Source: Delphinapterus leucas (lineage: Eukaryota; Chordata; Mammalia; Artiodactyla; Monodontidae). From it: a DNA stretch of 64,000 bases. The notes below the pieces were generated by a model. It searched no databases, was not told where the DNA came from, and worked only from the letters and a program-made list of their open reading frames with translations. The stretch spans positions 14,940,855-15,004,854 of the forward strand of contig NW_022097996.1 of NCBI RefSeq assembly GCF_002288925.2. Reading direction: 5' to 3'. A program made the translations under genes and the position numbers. This document shows, in pieces, positions 11,666-24,045 of this stretch (positions are counted from its first letter, which is position 1; the number at the start of each line of letters is the position of its first letter).

Positions 11666-14600
11666 TTTTTTGTCTCCCTAGGTATATTTATTCCTAGGTA
11701 TTTTATTCTTTTTGTTGCAATGGTAAAGGGGAGTGTTTCCTTAATTTCTCTTTCATATTTTTCATCATTACTGTATAGGAATGCAAGAGATTTCTGTGCA
11801 TTAATTTTGTATCCTGCAATTTTACCACATTCATTGATTAGCTCTAATCATTTTCTGGTGGCATTTTTAGGATTCTCTATGTATAGTATCATGTCATCTG
11901 CAAGCAGTGAGTTTTACTTCTTCTTTTCCAGTTTGTATTCCTTTTATTTCTTTTTCTTCTCTGATTGCCATGGCTAGGACTTCTAAAACTATGTTGAATA
12001 ATAGTGGTGAGAGTGGACATCCTTGTCTCGTTCCTGATCTTAGAGGAAATACTTTCAGTTTTTCACCATTGAGAATGATGTTTGCTGTGGGTTTGTCGTA
12101 TATGGCCTTTATTATGTTGAGGTATTTTCCCTCTATGCCCACTTTCTGGAGAGTTTTTATCATAAATGGGTGTTGAATTTTGTCAGAAGCTTTTTCTGCA
12201 TCTATTGAGATGATCATATGGTTTTTATTCTTCAATTTGTTAATATGGTGTATCACATTGATTGATTTACGTATATTGAAGAATCCTTGCATCCCTGGGA
12301 TAAATCCCACTTGATCATGGTGTATGATCCTTTTAATGTGTTGTTCGATTCTGTTTGCTAGTATTCTGTTGAGAATTTTTGCATCTATATTCATCAGTGA
12401 TATTGTTCTGTAATTTTCTTTTTTTGTAGTATGTTTGTCTGGTTTTGGTATCAAGTTGATGGTGGCCTCATAGAATGAGTTTGGGAGTGTTCCTTCCTCT
12501 GCAATTTTTTGGAAGAGTTTGAAAAGGATGGGTGTTAGCTCTCCTCTAAATGTTTGATAGAATTCACCTGTGAAGCCATCTGGTCCTGGACTTCTGTTTG
12601 TTGGAAGATTTTAAATCACAGTTTCAATTTCATTACTTGTGATTGGTCTGTTCATATTTTCTATTTCTTCCTGATTCAGTCTTGGAAGGCTATACCTTTC
12701 TAAGAATTTGTCCATTTCTTCCAGGTTGTTCATTTTATTGGCATAGAGTTGCTTGTAGTAGTCTCTTAGGATGCTTTGTATTTCTGCGGTGTCTGTTTTA
12801 ACTTCTCCTTTTTCATTTCTAATTTTATTGATTTGAGTCCTCTCCCTCTTTTTCTTGATAAGTCTGGCTAATGGTTTATCAATTTTTGTTTATCTTCTCA
12901 AAGAACCAGCTTTTAGTTTTATTGATCTTTGCTATTGTTTTCTTTGTTTCTATTTCATTTATTTCTTCTCTGATCTTTATGATTTCTTTCTTTCTGCTAA
13001 CTTTGGGTTTTGTTTGCTCTTCTTTCTCTAGTTCCTTTAGGTGTAAGGTTAGATTTTTTATTTGAGATTTGTCTTGTTTCTTGAGGTAGGCTTGTATAGC
13101 TATAAACTTCCCTCTTAGAACTGCTCTTGCTGCATTCCATAGGTTTTGGATCGTCGTGTTTTCATTGTCATTTGCCTCTAGGTACTTTTTGATTTCCTCT
13201 TTGATTTCTTCAGTGATCTCTTGGTTATTTAGTAACGTATTGTTTAGCCTCCATGTGTTTGTGTTTTTTACGTTGTTTTCCCTAATCTCATAGTGTTGTG
13301 GTTGGAAAAGATACTTGATATGATTTCAATTTTCCTTAAATTTACTCAGGCTTGATTTGTGACCCAAGATGTGATCTATCCTGGAGAATGTTCCGCATGC
13401 ACTTGAGAAGAAAGTGTAACCTGCTGTTTTGGGATGGAATGTCCTATAAATATTAATTAAATCTACCTGGTCTGTTGTGTCATTTAAAGCTTGTGTTTCC
13501 TTATTAATTTTCTGTCTGGATGATCTGTCCATTGGTGTAAGTGAGGTGTTAAATTCCCCCACTATTATTGCATTACAGTCAATTTCCTCTTTTATAGCTG
13601 TTAGCATTTGCCTTATGTATTGTGGTGCTCCTATGTTGGGTGCATATATATATTTGGGTGCAAATATATATAATTGTTACATCTTCCTCTTGGATTGATT
13701 CCTTGATCATTATGTAGTGTCCTTCCTAGTCTCTTGTAACATTATTTTAGTCTATTTTATCTGATATGAGTATTGCTACTCCAGCTTTCTTTTGATTTCC
13801 ATTTTCATGGAATATCTTTTTCCATCCCCTCACTTTCTCTTGTAGACGGCATATATATGGGTCTTGTTTTGTATCCTTTCAGCAAGCCTGTGTCTTTTGT
13901 TTGGAGCATTTAATCCATTTGCATTTAACATAATTATCAATATGTATGTTCCTATTACCATTTTCTTAATTGTTTTGGGTTTGTTTTTGTAGACCCTTTT
14001 CTTCTGTTGTGTTTCCCACTAAGAGAAGTTCCTTTAGCATTTGTTCTAGAGCTGCTTTGGTGTTGCTGAATTCTCTTAGCTTTTGCTTGTCTGTAAAGTT
14101 TTGATTTCTCTGTCAAAGCTGAATGAGATACTTGCCAGGTAGAGTAATCTTGGTTTTGGGGTTCTTCCCTTTCATCACTTTAAATATATTGTGCCACTCC
14201 CTTCTGGCTTGTAGAGTTGCTACTGAGAAATCAGCTGTTAACTTTATGGGAGTTCCCTTATGGGAGTTCCCTGTTATTTGTCGTTTTTCCCTTGTTGCTT
14301 TTAATAATTTTCTTTGCTTTCAATTCTTGTCAATTTGATTACTATGTTTCTAGGCATATTTATCCTTGGGTTTATCCTGCCTGGGACTCTCTGCACTTCC
14401 TGGACTTGGTGGCTATTTCCTTTCCCATTTTAGGGAAGTTCTCGACTATAATCTCTTCAAATATTTTCTCGGGTCTCTTCTCCTTCTGGAACCACTATAA
14501 TGCGAATATTGGTGTGTTTATTGTTGTTCCAGAGGTCTCTTAGTCTGTCTTCATTTCTTCTCATTCTTTTTTCTTTATTCTGTTCTGTGGCAGTGTTTTC

Positions 14601-15845
14601 CACCATTCTGTCTTCCAGGTCACTTATCCGTTCTTCTGCCTCAGTTATTCTGCTATTAATTCCCTCTAGTATATTTTTCATTCTAGTTATTGTATTGTTA
14701 TCTCATTGTTTGTTTGTTCTTGAATTCTTCTAGGTGTTTGTTCTTTAATTCTTCTAGGTCTTTGTTAAACATTTCTTACATTTTCTCCATCTTTGCCTCC
14801 ATTCTTTATCCGAGGTCCTGGATCGTCTTCACTACCATTATTCTGAATTCTTTTTCTGGAAGATTGTCTCTCTCTACTTCATTTAGTTGTTCTTCTGGTG
14901 TTTTATCTTGCTCCTTCATCTGGTATATAGTCCTCTGTCTTTTCAGTTTGTCTGTCTTTTTTGAATGTGGTTTTTGTTCCACAAGATGCAGGATTGTAGT
15001 TTATTTTGCTTCTGCTGTCTTCCCCCTGGTGGATGAGGCTATCTAAGAGGCTTGTGCAAGCATCCTGATGGGAGGGACTGGTGGTGGGTAGAGCTGGGTA
15101 TTGCTCTGGTGGGCAGAGCTCAGTAAAACGTTAATACACTTGTCTGCTGATGCATGGTCTGAGTTCCCTCCCTGTTGGTTGTTTGGCCTGAGGTGACACA
15201 GCACTGGAGCCTTCAGTGTCTTTGGTGGGACTAATAGCGGACTCCGTGAGGGCTCACGCCAAGGAGTACTCCCTGAACTTCTGCTGCCAGTGTCCTTGTC
15301 CCTGCAGTGAGCCACAGCTACCCCTCACCTCTGCAGGAGACCCTCCAAAACTAGCAGGTAGTTCTGGTTCAGTCTTCTGTGGGGTCACTGCTCCTTCCTC
15401 CTGGGTCCTGGTTCACACACTACTCTGTGTGCGCTCTCCAAGAATGGAGTCTCTGTCTTCCCGAGTCCTGTCGAAGTTCTGAAATCAAATCCTGCCAACC
15501 TTCAAAGTCTGATTCTCTGGGAATTCCTCCTTCTGTTGCCAGACCCCCAGTTTGGGAAGCCTGATGGGGGGCTCAGAACCTTCACTCCAGTGGTTGGACT
15601 TCTGTGGTATAAGTGTTCTCCAGTTTGTGAGTCTCCCACTCAGCAGTTATGGGATTTGATTTTATTGTGATTGCACCCCCTCCTACCATCTCACTCTGGC
15701 TCCTCCTTTGTTTTGGATGTGGGGTATCCTTTTTGGTGAGTTCCAGTGTCTTCGTCTTGATGAATGTTCAGCAGTTAGTTGTGATTCTGGTGCTCTCTCA
15801 AGAGGGAGTGAGCACATGTCCTTCTACTCCACCATCTTGAACCAA
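11666..15845 (-). mobile_element. L1 LINE with 5' UTR, ORF1 and N-terminal ORF2; 3' half missing
   Basis: Minus-strand L1. The 5' end is near 15845 (reverse complement of CCACCATCTTGAACC). The 5' UTR spans about 14950-15845, ORF1 remains lie at about 14100-14935 and ORF2 at about 13800-11666. ORF1 is frameshifted. ORF2 keeps endonuclease fragments (FSRIDHILGHKSSL at 13607-13326) and a 186-codon reverse transcriptase segment. Sequence stops abruptly inside the reverse transcriptase at 11666, so the 3' end was lost rather than the 5' end. That is unusual for L1 and points to a later deletion or rearrangement. Confidence 0.8.
11894..12454 (-). pseudogene. L1 ORF2 reverse transcriptase fragment
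   Basis: The longest intact ORF2 piece of this L1, about 186 codons of reverse transcriptase. It includes [40 protein letters not shown] and [20 protein letters not shown]. It breaks off just before the FADD catalytic motif, where the frame shifts (the fragment ends VKLTACR). Upstream and downstream ORF2 pieces are in other frames, so no functional protein is expected. Confidence 0.85.
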
Positions 15846-15962
15846 TCTCTGAAGTATTTGTCTTTTTGTGACTGGTTTACTTAACTTAGCATAATGTCCT
15901 CAAGGTTTACCTATGTTGTAGTGTATGTCAGGATTTCCTTCCATTTTAAGGCTGAATAATAT

Positions 15963-16000
<38 letters not shown>

Positions 16001-18965
16001 TTTGCTTATCTATATGTATATATAGATAAAACATTTTGCTTATCCTTTCATCTGTCAGTGGACACTTGCATTACTACCACATTTTAGCTATTGTAAATAA
16101 TGCTGCTATAATGTGTCTAGGATGGGTCTCTTTGAGTTCATTTTACTTGGAGCTTGTTGAGCTTCTTGGATGGTTATATTCATATCTTTTATCAAATTTG
16201 GGAAGGTTTTGGCCATTATTTCTTCAAATATTCTCTCTGCCCTGTTCTCTCTCTCTTCTTCTGAAGTCCCACAATGGTATGTTGATCTTCTTGATGGTGT
16301 CCCATACATCCCTCAACTCTGTTCAACTTGCTTCATTCTTTCATCTTTCTGTTCCTCAGACTTGATAATTTTAAATTCACTGATTCTTTTTTCTGCCAGC
16401 TCAAATATGCCTTTGAATCCCTGTAGCATATTTCTAATTTCAGTTATTATACTTTTCAGCTCCAGAATTTCATTTTGGATACTTTTTAGGTTTTCTGTCT
16501 TTTTACTGATATTTTCATTTTCTTCACATATCTTTTTCTTGATTTTCTCCATGTCATTATTTATTTCTTTGATCATCATTAAGATAGTTGTTTTAATTTT
16601 TTTTCTAGTCGTCCACACTCAGGTCTGGATCAATAGCAGAATCTGAATAATAAACCAGTTTCTTGGTTTATTTTTTCCTTTGAATGCCCCATACTTTTCT
16701 TTCTTTTTATGCCTTGTGATTTCTTTGTTGTTTTTGAAAACTGGACATTTGGATATAAAAATTTGTTAATTCTGGAGATTCAATTTTCCCCTTTCCCAAG
16801 AGTTTGCTGTTTTATTTTGGTTCTGTTGTTATTGTTTTCATTGTTGTAGACTGTCTCTGTGCTGAGGATAAGTCTGAGGTGAAAATTGATCTTCTTGGGT
16901 CTTTTCTGAGCTGTACTTTCCCTTGGGCAAACTCCCCTATATATGCAGTTAGTTTTTAATGTCCTGGTCTTTGATGTCTGGCTCCCAAAAGGAGGAGGGA
17001 AATGAAGAGGAAAAAAAGGGCGCTAGCTCCTTAAGTCTCCAGGAAGCCACTCCAGCTAGAGAAATAGATGCTTATAACAATGGGGGGAGGTTCAATGATA
17101 ATGGCACCACCTCATTTTCTGCATCTCTGTTATCAGAAGCAACAATAAGTGATCAGAGCACAGATCCCAATATTTGGAGGACAGCATCCTCTTTGCCTAA
17201 TCTGGTTCCCACAAGCTATGTTCAAGGCAACCCAAAAACACGTGCACACCTTGCCTGCCCCAGGGCTGGGAATGAGAAATGGGTAACTGCTACTGTGTTC
17301 AGAGGTGAAATTGATGGAAGTTAATTGCAATTTACCATACAAATCTTCCATTGGAAGTTGCAAACCTTCAGTAGACTCCAGTATAATTACATCTGACAGA
17401 TTCTGCCATTGTAAATGTTTATGTGGGGAGACAGATTTCTGATATTTTCTACTCTCCCATCTTCCCAATCTTCTCTGCCTTTTGTTGATTACTGTTACAA
17501 TGATTTATCTTTCTCCATTCTTTTTATTTTTAATATGTGTCAATATTTAAAGTAGGTTTATTTTAGAAAACATGGGTCTTGGTTTTTTATCCACTCTGAC
17601 AATGTCTATTTTTAATTGGTGTATCTATACCATTGATATTTAAAGTGATTATTGATATATTTGGATTAATATCTAACTTTTTATTTTTACGTTTTCTATT
17701 CATTGCTCTTCTTCTTTGGTCTTCTTATTGTCCTTCAGGTTTTTCTTCACTTTGTGGTTTTAATTGAGCATTGTATATTTTTCCATTTTCTCTCCTTTCT
17801 TAGGATATGTATTATATATTTTTAAAAACTTTTTTGAGTGGTTTCCTTAGAGCTTTCAATATACATTTACAACTAACAAGAGTCTACCTTCAAATAACAC
17901 TATACTGCTTCACAAGTAGTACAAATACTTTATAATAACAAACGTATCTTATTCTCCCTTCCTGTCCCTTGTTTTATTGCTGTTATTTATTTCACTTACA
18001 CATACAAAATTATATATGACATACATACACTTAAACACATATAAGCATACTTAAGCTATTATTATATTAAACAAACTGTTAGGTTAATTATGGATAAAAA
18101 GTACAAGATTTTATTTTACTTTTATTTTTCCTTTCTCTAACACTCTCTTTTCTTTATATAGATCTTAGTTCTGAATTTCATTTTTTTTCCTTCTAAAACA
18201 TTTCTTGCAAGGTAGGTCTACTTGTGACAAATTACCTCAATTTTTGCTTTTCTGAAAATGATTTCTCCTTCACTTTTCAAGGATCATTTCACAGGGTACA
18301 GAATTCTAGGTTAGTGGGTTCTCTCAACATTTAAATATTTCACTCCACTCTCTTCTTGTATGATTACTGAAGAGAATTCAGATGAAATTCTCTTCTTTCC
18401 TTCTCTATAGATAAGTTGTCTTCCTCTGACTTTTTAGAAGATTTTCCTTCATATTTGATTTTCTGTAGTTTTAATATGAAATGTTTAGGGGTAGTTTTTT
18501 GGCATTTTCCTGCTTGAGGTTCTCTGAGATTCGTGGATCTGTGGTATGATGTCTGACATTAACTTGGGAAAATTCTTGGTCATTATTACTTCACATATAG
18601 CTTCTGTTCTTTTCTCTCTTTCTTCTTTTTCTGGTATTCCCTTTACATATATGTTCCTTTTTAGCAGTAGTCACACAGTCCATAGATACTCTGCTCTTCT
18701 TTGTCTCTTTTCTCTATGCTTTTGCATTTTGGAAGTTTCTAATAAGATATCCTCTAGCTCAGAGATTCTTTCCTCAGTCATGCCCAGCCTACTAATGAGG
18801 CCATCAAAAGCATTTTTCATTTCTGTTACTGTGGTTTTTTAATCTTTAGCATACTTTTTCATTCATAGAATTTCTATATATTTCTATATCTCTACTTACA
18901 TGGCCCATCTGTTCTTTCATGCAGTCTACTTTTTCCATTAGAACCATGGCATAAAATCATAGTCG
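15846..18965 (-). mobile_element. Ancient L1M mosaic
   Basis: Several diverged minus-strand L1M pieces. A 3'-end piece lies at 15846-16120. ORF1 coiled-coil remnants lie at 16106-16618 (minus frames such as MWTTRKKIKTTILMMIKEIN). 5' UTR-like and further ORF1 or endonuclease sequence runs to about 18965. The long hydrophobic plus-strand frames here are antisense to ORF1. Confidence 0.6.
15967..16000. repeat. TA dinucleotide repeat
   Basis: About fifteen TA units inside ancient L1M 3' sequence. A similar TATATCTATATG tract follows at about 16010-16025. Confidence 0.9.
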
Positions 18966-21416
18966 TTATATTTTATATTTAAAAATTTTTTAACATCTTT
19001 ATTGGAGTATAATTGCTTTACAGTGGCGTGGTTCTGCTGTATAACAAAATGAATCAGCTATACATATATATATATCCCCATATCTCGTCCCTCCCACCTC
19101 CCTATGCCACCCCTCTAATTGGACACAAAACACCGAGCTGATCTCCCTGTGCTATGCAGCTGCTTCCCACTAGCAATCTATTTTACATTTGGTAGTGTAT
19201 ATATGTCCATGCCACTCTCACTTCGTCCCAGCTTAGCCTTCCCCCTCCATATGTTCTCAAGTCCATTCTCTATGGCTCCATCTTTATTCCTGCCCCTAAG
19301 TTCTTCAGGACCATTTTTTAAATTAGATTCCTTATATATGGACTCTTGATGAGTCTGGCTAATGGTTTATCAATTTTGTTTATCTTCTCAAAGTACCAGC
19401 TTTTAGTTTTATTGATCTTTGCTATCATTGCCTTCATTTCTTTTTCATTTATTTCTGAACTGATCTTTATGATTTCTTTCCTTCTGCTAACTTTGCAGTT
19501 TTTTTGTTCTTCTTTCTCTAATTTCTTTAGGTGTAAGGTTAGGTTGTTTATTTGAGATGTTTCTTGTTTCTTGAGGTAGGATTGTATTGCTATAAACTTC
19601 CCTCTTAGAACTGCTTTTGCTGCATCTCACAGGTTTTGGGTCATCATGTTTTCATTGACATTTGTTTCTAGGTATTTTTTTATTTCCTCTTTGATTTCTT
19701 CAGTGATTTCTTGGTTATTTAGTAATGTATTGTTTAGCCTCCATATGTTTGTATTTTTTACAGATTTTTTCCTGTTATTGATATCTAATCTCATAGCATT
19801 GAGGTTGGAAAAATACTTGATGCAATTTCAATTTTCTTATATTTATCCAGGCTTGATTTGTGACCCAAGATATGATCTATCCTGGAGAATGTTCCATGAG
19901 CACTTGAGAAGAAAGTGTATTCTGTTGTTTTTGGATGGAATGTCTTATAAATATCAATTAAGTCCATCTTGTTTAATGTATCATTTAAAGCTTGTGTTTC
20001 CTTATTTATTTTCAGTTTGGATGATCTATTTGGTGAAAGTGGGGTGTTAAGTTCTCCTACTATTATTTTGTTACTGTTGGCTTCCCCTTTTATGGCTATT
20101 AGCATTTGCCTTTGTATTGAGGTGCTCTTATGTTGGGTTCATAAATATTTACAATTGTCATATCTTCTTCTTGGATTAATGCCTTGATCATTATTTAGTG
20201 TCCTTCTTTGTCTCTTGTAATAGTCTTTATTTTAAAGTCTATTTTGTCTGATATGAGAACTGCTACTCCATCTTTCTTTTGATTTCCACTTGCATGGAAT
20301 ATCTTTTTTGATCCCCTCACTTTCAGTCTGTATGTGTTCTTAGGTCTGAAGTGGGTTTCTTGGGTGTTGTTTTTGTATCCATTCAGCCAGTCTATTTCTT
20401 TTGTTTGGAGCATTTAATCCACTTCTTTTAAGGTAATTATCAATATGCATGTTGCTATTACCATTTTCTTAATTGTTTTGGGTTTGTCTTTTCCTTCTCT
20501 TGTTTTTCCTGCCTAGAGAAGTTCCTTTAGAATTTGTTGTAAAGCTGGTTGGTTGGTGCTGAATTCTCTTACCTTTTGCTTGTATTTAAAGGTTTTAATT
20601 TCTCCATTGAATCTGAATGAGATCCTTGCCTGGTAGAGTAATCTTGGTTGTAGGTTCTTCCCTTTCATCACTTTAAATATGTCCTGCCACTCTCTTCTGG
20701 CTTGCAGAGTTTCTGCTGAAAGATCAGCTGTTAACCTTATGGGAATTCCCTCGTATGTTATTTATTGCTTTTCCCTTGCTGCTTTTAATATTTTTTCTTT
20801 GTATTTGATTTGATAGTTTGATTAATATGTGTCTTGGCATGTTTCTCCTTGGATTTATCCTGTATGGGACTCTCTGCACTTCCTGGACTTGATTGACTAT
20901 TTCCTTTCCCATATTAGGGAAGTTTTCAACTACAATCTCTTCAAATATTTTCTCAGTCCCTTTCTTTTTCTCTTCTTCTCTGGCACCTCTATAATTCGAA
21001 TGTTGGTGTGTTTAATGTTGTCCCAGAGGTCTCTGAGACTGTCCTCAATTATTTTCATTCTTTTTTCTTTATTCTGCTCTGTGGTACTTATTTCCACAAT
21101 TGTATCTTCCAGGTCACTTATCCATTCTTCTGCATCAGGTATTCTGCTATTGATTCATCTAGAGAATTTTAAATTTCATTTATTGTATTGTTCTTCATTG
21201 TTTGTTTGCTCTTTATTTCTTCTAGGTCCTTGTTAAACATTTCTTGTATTTTCTGCATTCTATATCCAAGATTTTGGATCATCTTTACTATCATTACTCT
21301 GAATTCTTTTTCAGGTAGACTGCCTATTTCCTCTTCATTTGTTTGGTCTGTTGGGTTTATACTTTGCTCCTTCATCTGCTGTGTATTTATGTCTTCTCAA
21401 TTTGTTTTTTATGTGT

Positions 21417-21634
21417 GTTTTTTTTGTTTTGTTTTGTTTTTTTGCGGGATGCGGGCCTCTCACTGTTGTGGCCTCTCCCATTGTGGAGCACAGGCTCCGG
21501 ATGCACAGGCTCAGCGGCCATGGCTCACGGGCCCAGCTGCTCTGCGGCATGTGGGATCTTCCCAGACCGGGGCACGAACCTGTGTCCCCTGCATCAGCAG
21601 GTGGACTCTCAAGCACTGCACCACCAGGGAAGCC
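21417..21634 (-). mobile_element. CHR SINE at the ORF1/5' UTR boundary of L1
   Basis: Full-length minus-strand CHR SINE. The poly-T tract at 21417-21443 is the reversed A-tail, and the head complement ends in CACCACCAGGGAAGCC. It is a relatively intact, young-looking copy. A fused plus-strand frame (21188-21862) only combines antisense L1 and SINE sequence. Confidence 0.9.
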
Positions 21635-22427
21635 TGGTTAAATTTGTTTAACTTACTGCATTTGGGGTCTCCTTTTTGCAGGCTGCAGGTTTGTAGTTCC
21701 CACTGTTTTTGGTGTCTGCCCCCAGTGAGTAAAACTGGTTCAGTGGGTTGTGTAAGTTTCCTGGTGGAGGGGACTGGTGCCTGTCTTCTGGTGGATGAGG
21801 CTGTATCTTTTCCTTCTGGTGGACAGGACCACATCTGGTGGTGTGTTTTGGGGTGTCTGTGAACTTAATATGATTTTAGGCAGCATCTCTTCTAATGGGT
21901 GGTGTTGTGTTCCTATGTTGCTAGTTGTTTGGCATGGGGTGTCCAGCACTGTAGCTTGCTGGTCATTGAGTGGAGCTGGGTCTTAGTGTTGAGATGGAGA
22001 TCTCTGGGAGAGCTTTTGCCATTTGATATTATGGGGGGCCGGGAGGTCTGTGGTGGACCAATGTCCTGAACTCGGCTCTTCCACCTATCAGGCTCAGGCC
22101 TGACACCTGGCTGGAGCACCAAGACTCTGTCAGCCACACAGCTTATAAGAAAAGAGAGGGAAAATAAAAGAAAGAAAGAAGAAATAAATAAATAAAATAC
22201 AATAAAGTTATTAAAATTAAAAATTATTAAAAATTAAAAAATTAGAAAGTAATAAAAAAAGAAAGTAAGAAGAAAGAGAGCAGCCAAACCAAAAAAACAC
22301 ATCCACTAAGTATAACAAGTGCTAAAATCTGTACTTAAAAAAGAAGAAAAACCAGACAGACAGAACCCTAGGAGAAATGGTAAAAGCAAAGCTGTACAGA
22401 CAGAATCTCTCAGAGAAGCATATACAC

Positions 22428-22504
22428 ACACACACTCACAAAAAGAGAAAAGGAAAAATATGTGTGTGTGTGTGTGTGTATGTATGTATATATATATATA
22501 TATA
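22428..22504. repeat. CA/TG/TA compound microsatellite in L1 5' UTR
   Basis: ACACAC units, then TGTGTG units, then TATATA units, lying inside the 5' UTR of the minus-strand L1. The corresponding region of the other L1 copies is also simple-sequence rich. Confidence 0.9.
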
Positions 22505-23818
22505 AAGGAAGAGAGCAACCAAATCAATAAACAAACCTAACAATGATAATAAGCTCTAAATACTAAGATAAACATAAAACCAGAAACAAATTAGATGCAG
22601 AAAGCAAACCCCAAGTCTACAGTTGCTCCCAAAGTCCACCATCTCAATTTTGGGATGATTCATTTTCTATTCAGGTATTCCATAGATGCAGGGTACATCA
22701 AGTTGATTGTGGAGATTTAATCCACTGCTCCTGAGGCTGCTAGGAGAAATTTCCCTTTCTCTTCTTTGTTTGCACAGCTCCTGTGTTTCAGCTTTGGATT
22801 TGGCCTTGCCTCTGTATGTAGGTCACATGAGGGCGTCTGTTCCCCTCCCAGACAGGACAGGGTTAAAGTAGCAGCTGATTAGGGGGCTCTGGGTCACTCA
22901 GGCCGGGGGGAGGAAGGGGTATGGAATGCAGGGCAATCCTGCAGCAGCAGAGGCCAGCATGACGTTGCAACAGTCTGAGGTGCACTGTGTTTTCTCCTGG
23001 GGAATTTGTCCCTGGACCCAGGACCCTGGCCATGGCAGGCTACACAGGTTCCTGGGAGGGGAAGCGTGGATAGTGACCTGCACTTGCACACAGGCTTCTT
23101 GGTGTCTGCAGCAGCAGCCTTAGTGTTTCATGCCAGTCTCCAGTGTCCACGCTGATAGCTGTGGCTCATGTCTGTCTCTGAAGCTAATTTAGGCGGTGCT
23201 CTGAATCTCCTCTCCTCGCACCCTGAAACAATGATCTCTTGCCTCTCTAGCAGGTCCAGACTTCCCCCACCCCACTCCCTCCTGGCTAGCTGTGGTGCAC
23301 TAGCCCTCTTCAGGCTGTGTTCAGACAGCCAACCCCAGTCCTCTCCCTGGGATCTGACCTCTGAAGCCCGAGCCTCAGCTCCCAGCCTCCACCCACCCTG
23401 GCAGGGGAGGAGACTCTCAGGCTGGTGATTGCTGGTCAGCACCGATCCTCTGTGTGGGAATCTCTCCACTTTTCCCTCTGCACCCCTGTTGCTATGCTGT
23501 CATCCATGGCTCTGAAGCTTCCCCCGGTCCACCCCCTGTCTCCACCAGTGAAGGGGCTTCCTAGTATGTGGAAACATTTCCTCCTTCACCTCTCCCTCCC
23601 AGAGATGCAGGTCCCATCCCTATTCTTTTGTCTCTGTTTTTTCTTTTTTCTTTTGGCTTACCCCAGTATGTGGGGGAGTTTCTTGCCTTTGGGGAAGTCT
23701 GAGGTTTTCTGCCAGCATTCAGTAGTTGTTTCAGGAGTTGCATTCCACATGTAGATGTATTTTTGATGTATTTGTAGGGAGGAAGGTGATCTCCACATCT
23801 TACTCCTCCACCATCTTA

Positions 23819-24028
23819 TTATTATTATTATTATTTTTGGTACACGGGCCTCTCACTGTTGTGGCCTCTCCCATTGCAGAGCACAGGCTCCGGACATGTA
23901 GGCTCAGTGGCCATGGCTCACAGGCCCAGCCGCTCCATGGCATGTGGGATCTTCCCAGACCGGGGCATGAACCCGTGTCCCCTGCATCGGCAGGTGGACT
24001 CTCAACCACTGCACCACCAGGGAAGCCC
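23819..24028 (-). mobile_element. CHR SINE with 12-bp target duplication at the L1 5' end
   Basis: Full-length minus-strand CHR SINE with an ATT-repeat tail (23819-23835). It is flanked by the perfect direct repeat CTCCACCATCTT at 23807-23818 and 24029-24040. The target is the first few bases of the L1 5' UTR. Confidence 0.92.
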
Positions 24029-24045
24029 CTCCACCATCTTGAAGG

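Larger units (their letters stand above)
18966..24045 (-). mobile_element. L1 LINE with 5' end and 3' UTR but a large internal ORF2 deletion
   Basis: Minus-strand L1. The 3' UTR lies at 18966-19347 and joins directly to mid-ORF2 at about 19349 (DKPLARL region), skipping the reverse transcriptase and C-terminal domains. The ORF2 endonuclease follows (20413-19690; FSRIDHILGHKSSLDKYKK at 20105-19791). ORF1 lies at about 21400-20520 and the GC-rich 5' UTR at about 21640-24045. The 5' terminus carries the CCACCATCTT complement seen in the other copies. Two SINEs and a TG/TA repeat interrupt it. It is not functional. Confidence 0.8.

Noticed and set aside
16170..16646. Hydrophobic 158-codon plus-strand frame resembling a membrane protein
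   Set aside because: It is antisense to an L1M ORF1 coiled coil. A-rich L1 sense strands give T-rich, hydrophobic antisense frames throughout this window.
21188..21862. 224-codon plus-strand frame
   Set aside because: Joins antisense L1 ORF1, a reversed SINE and antisense L1 5' UTR. No family resemblance.
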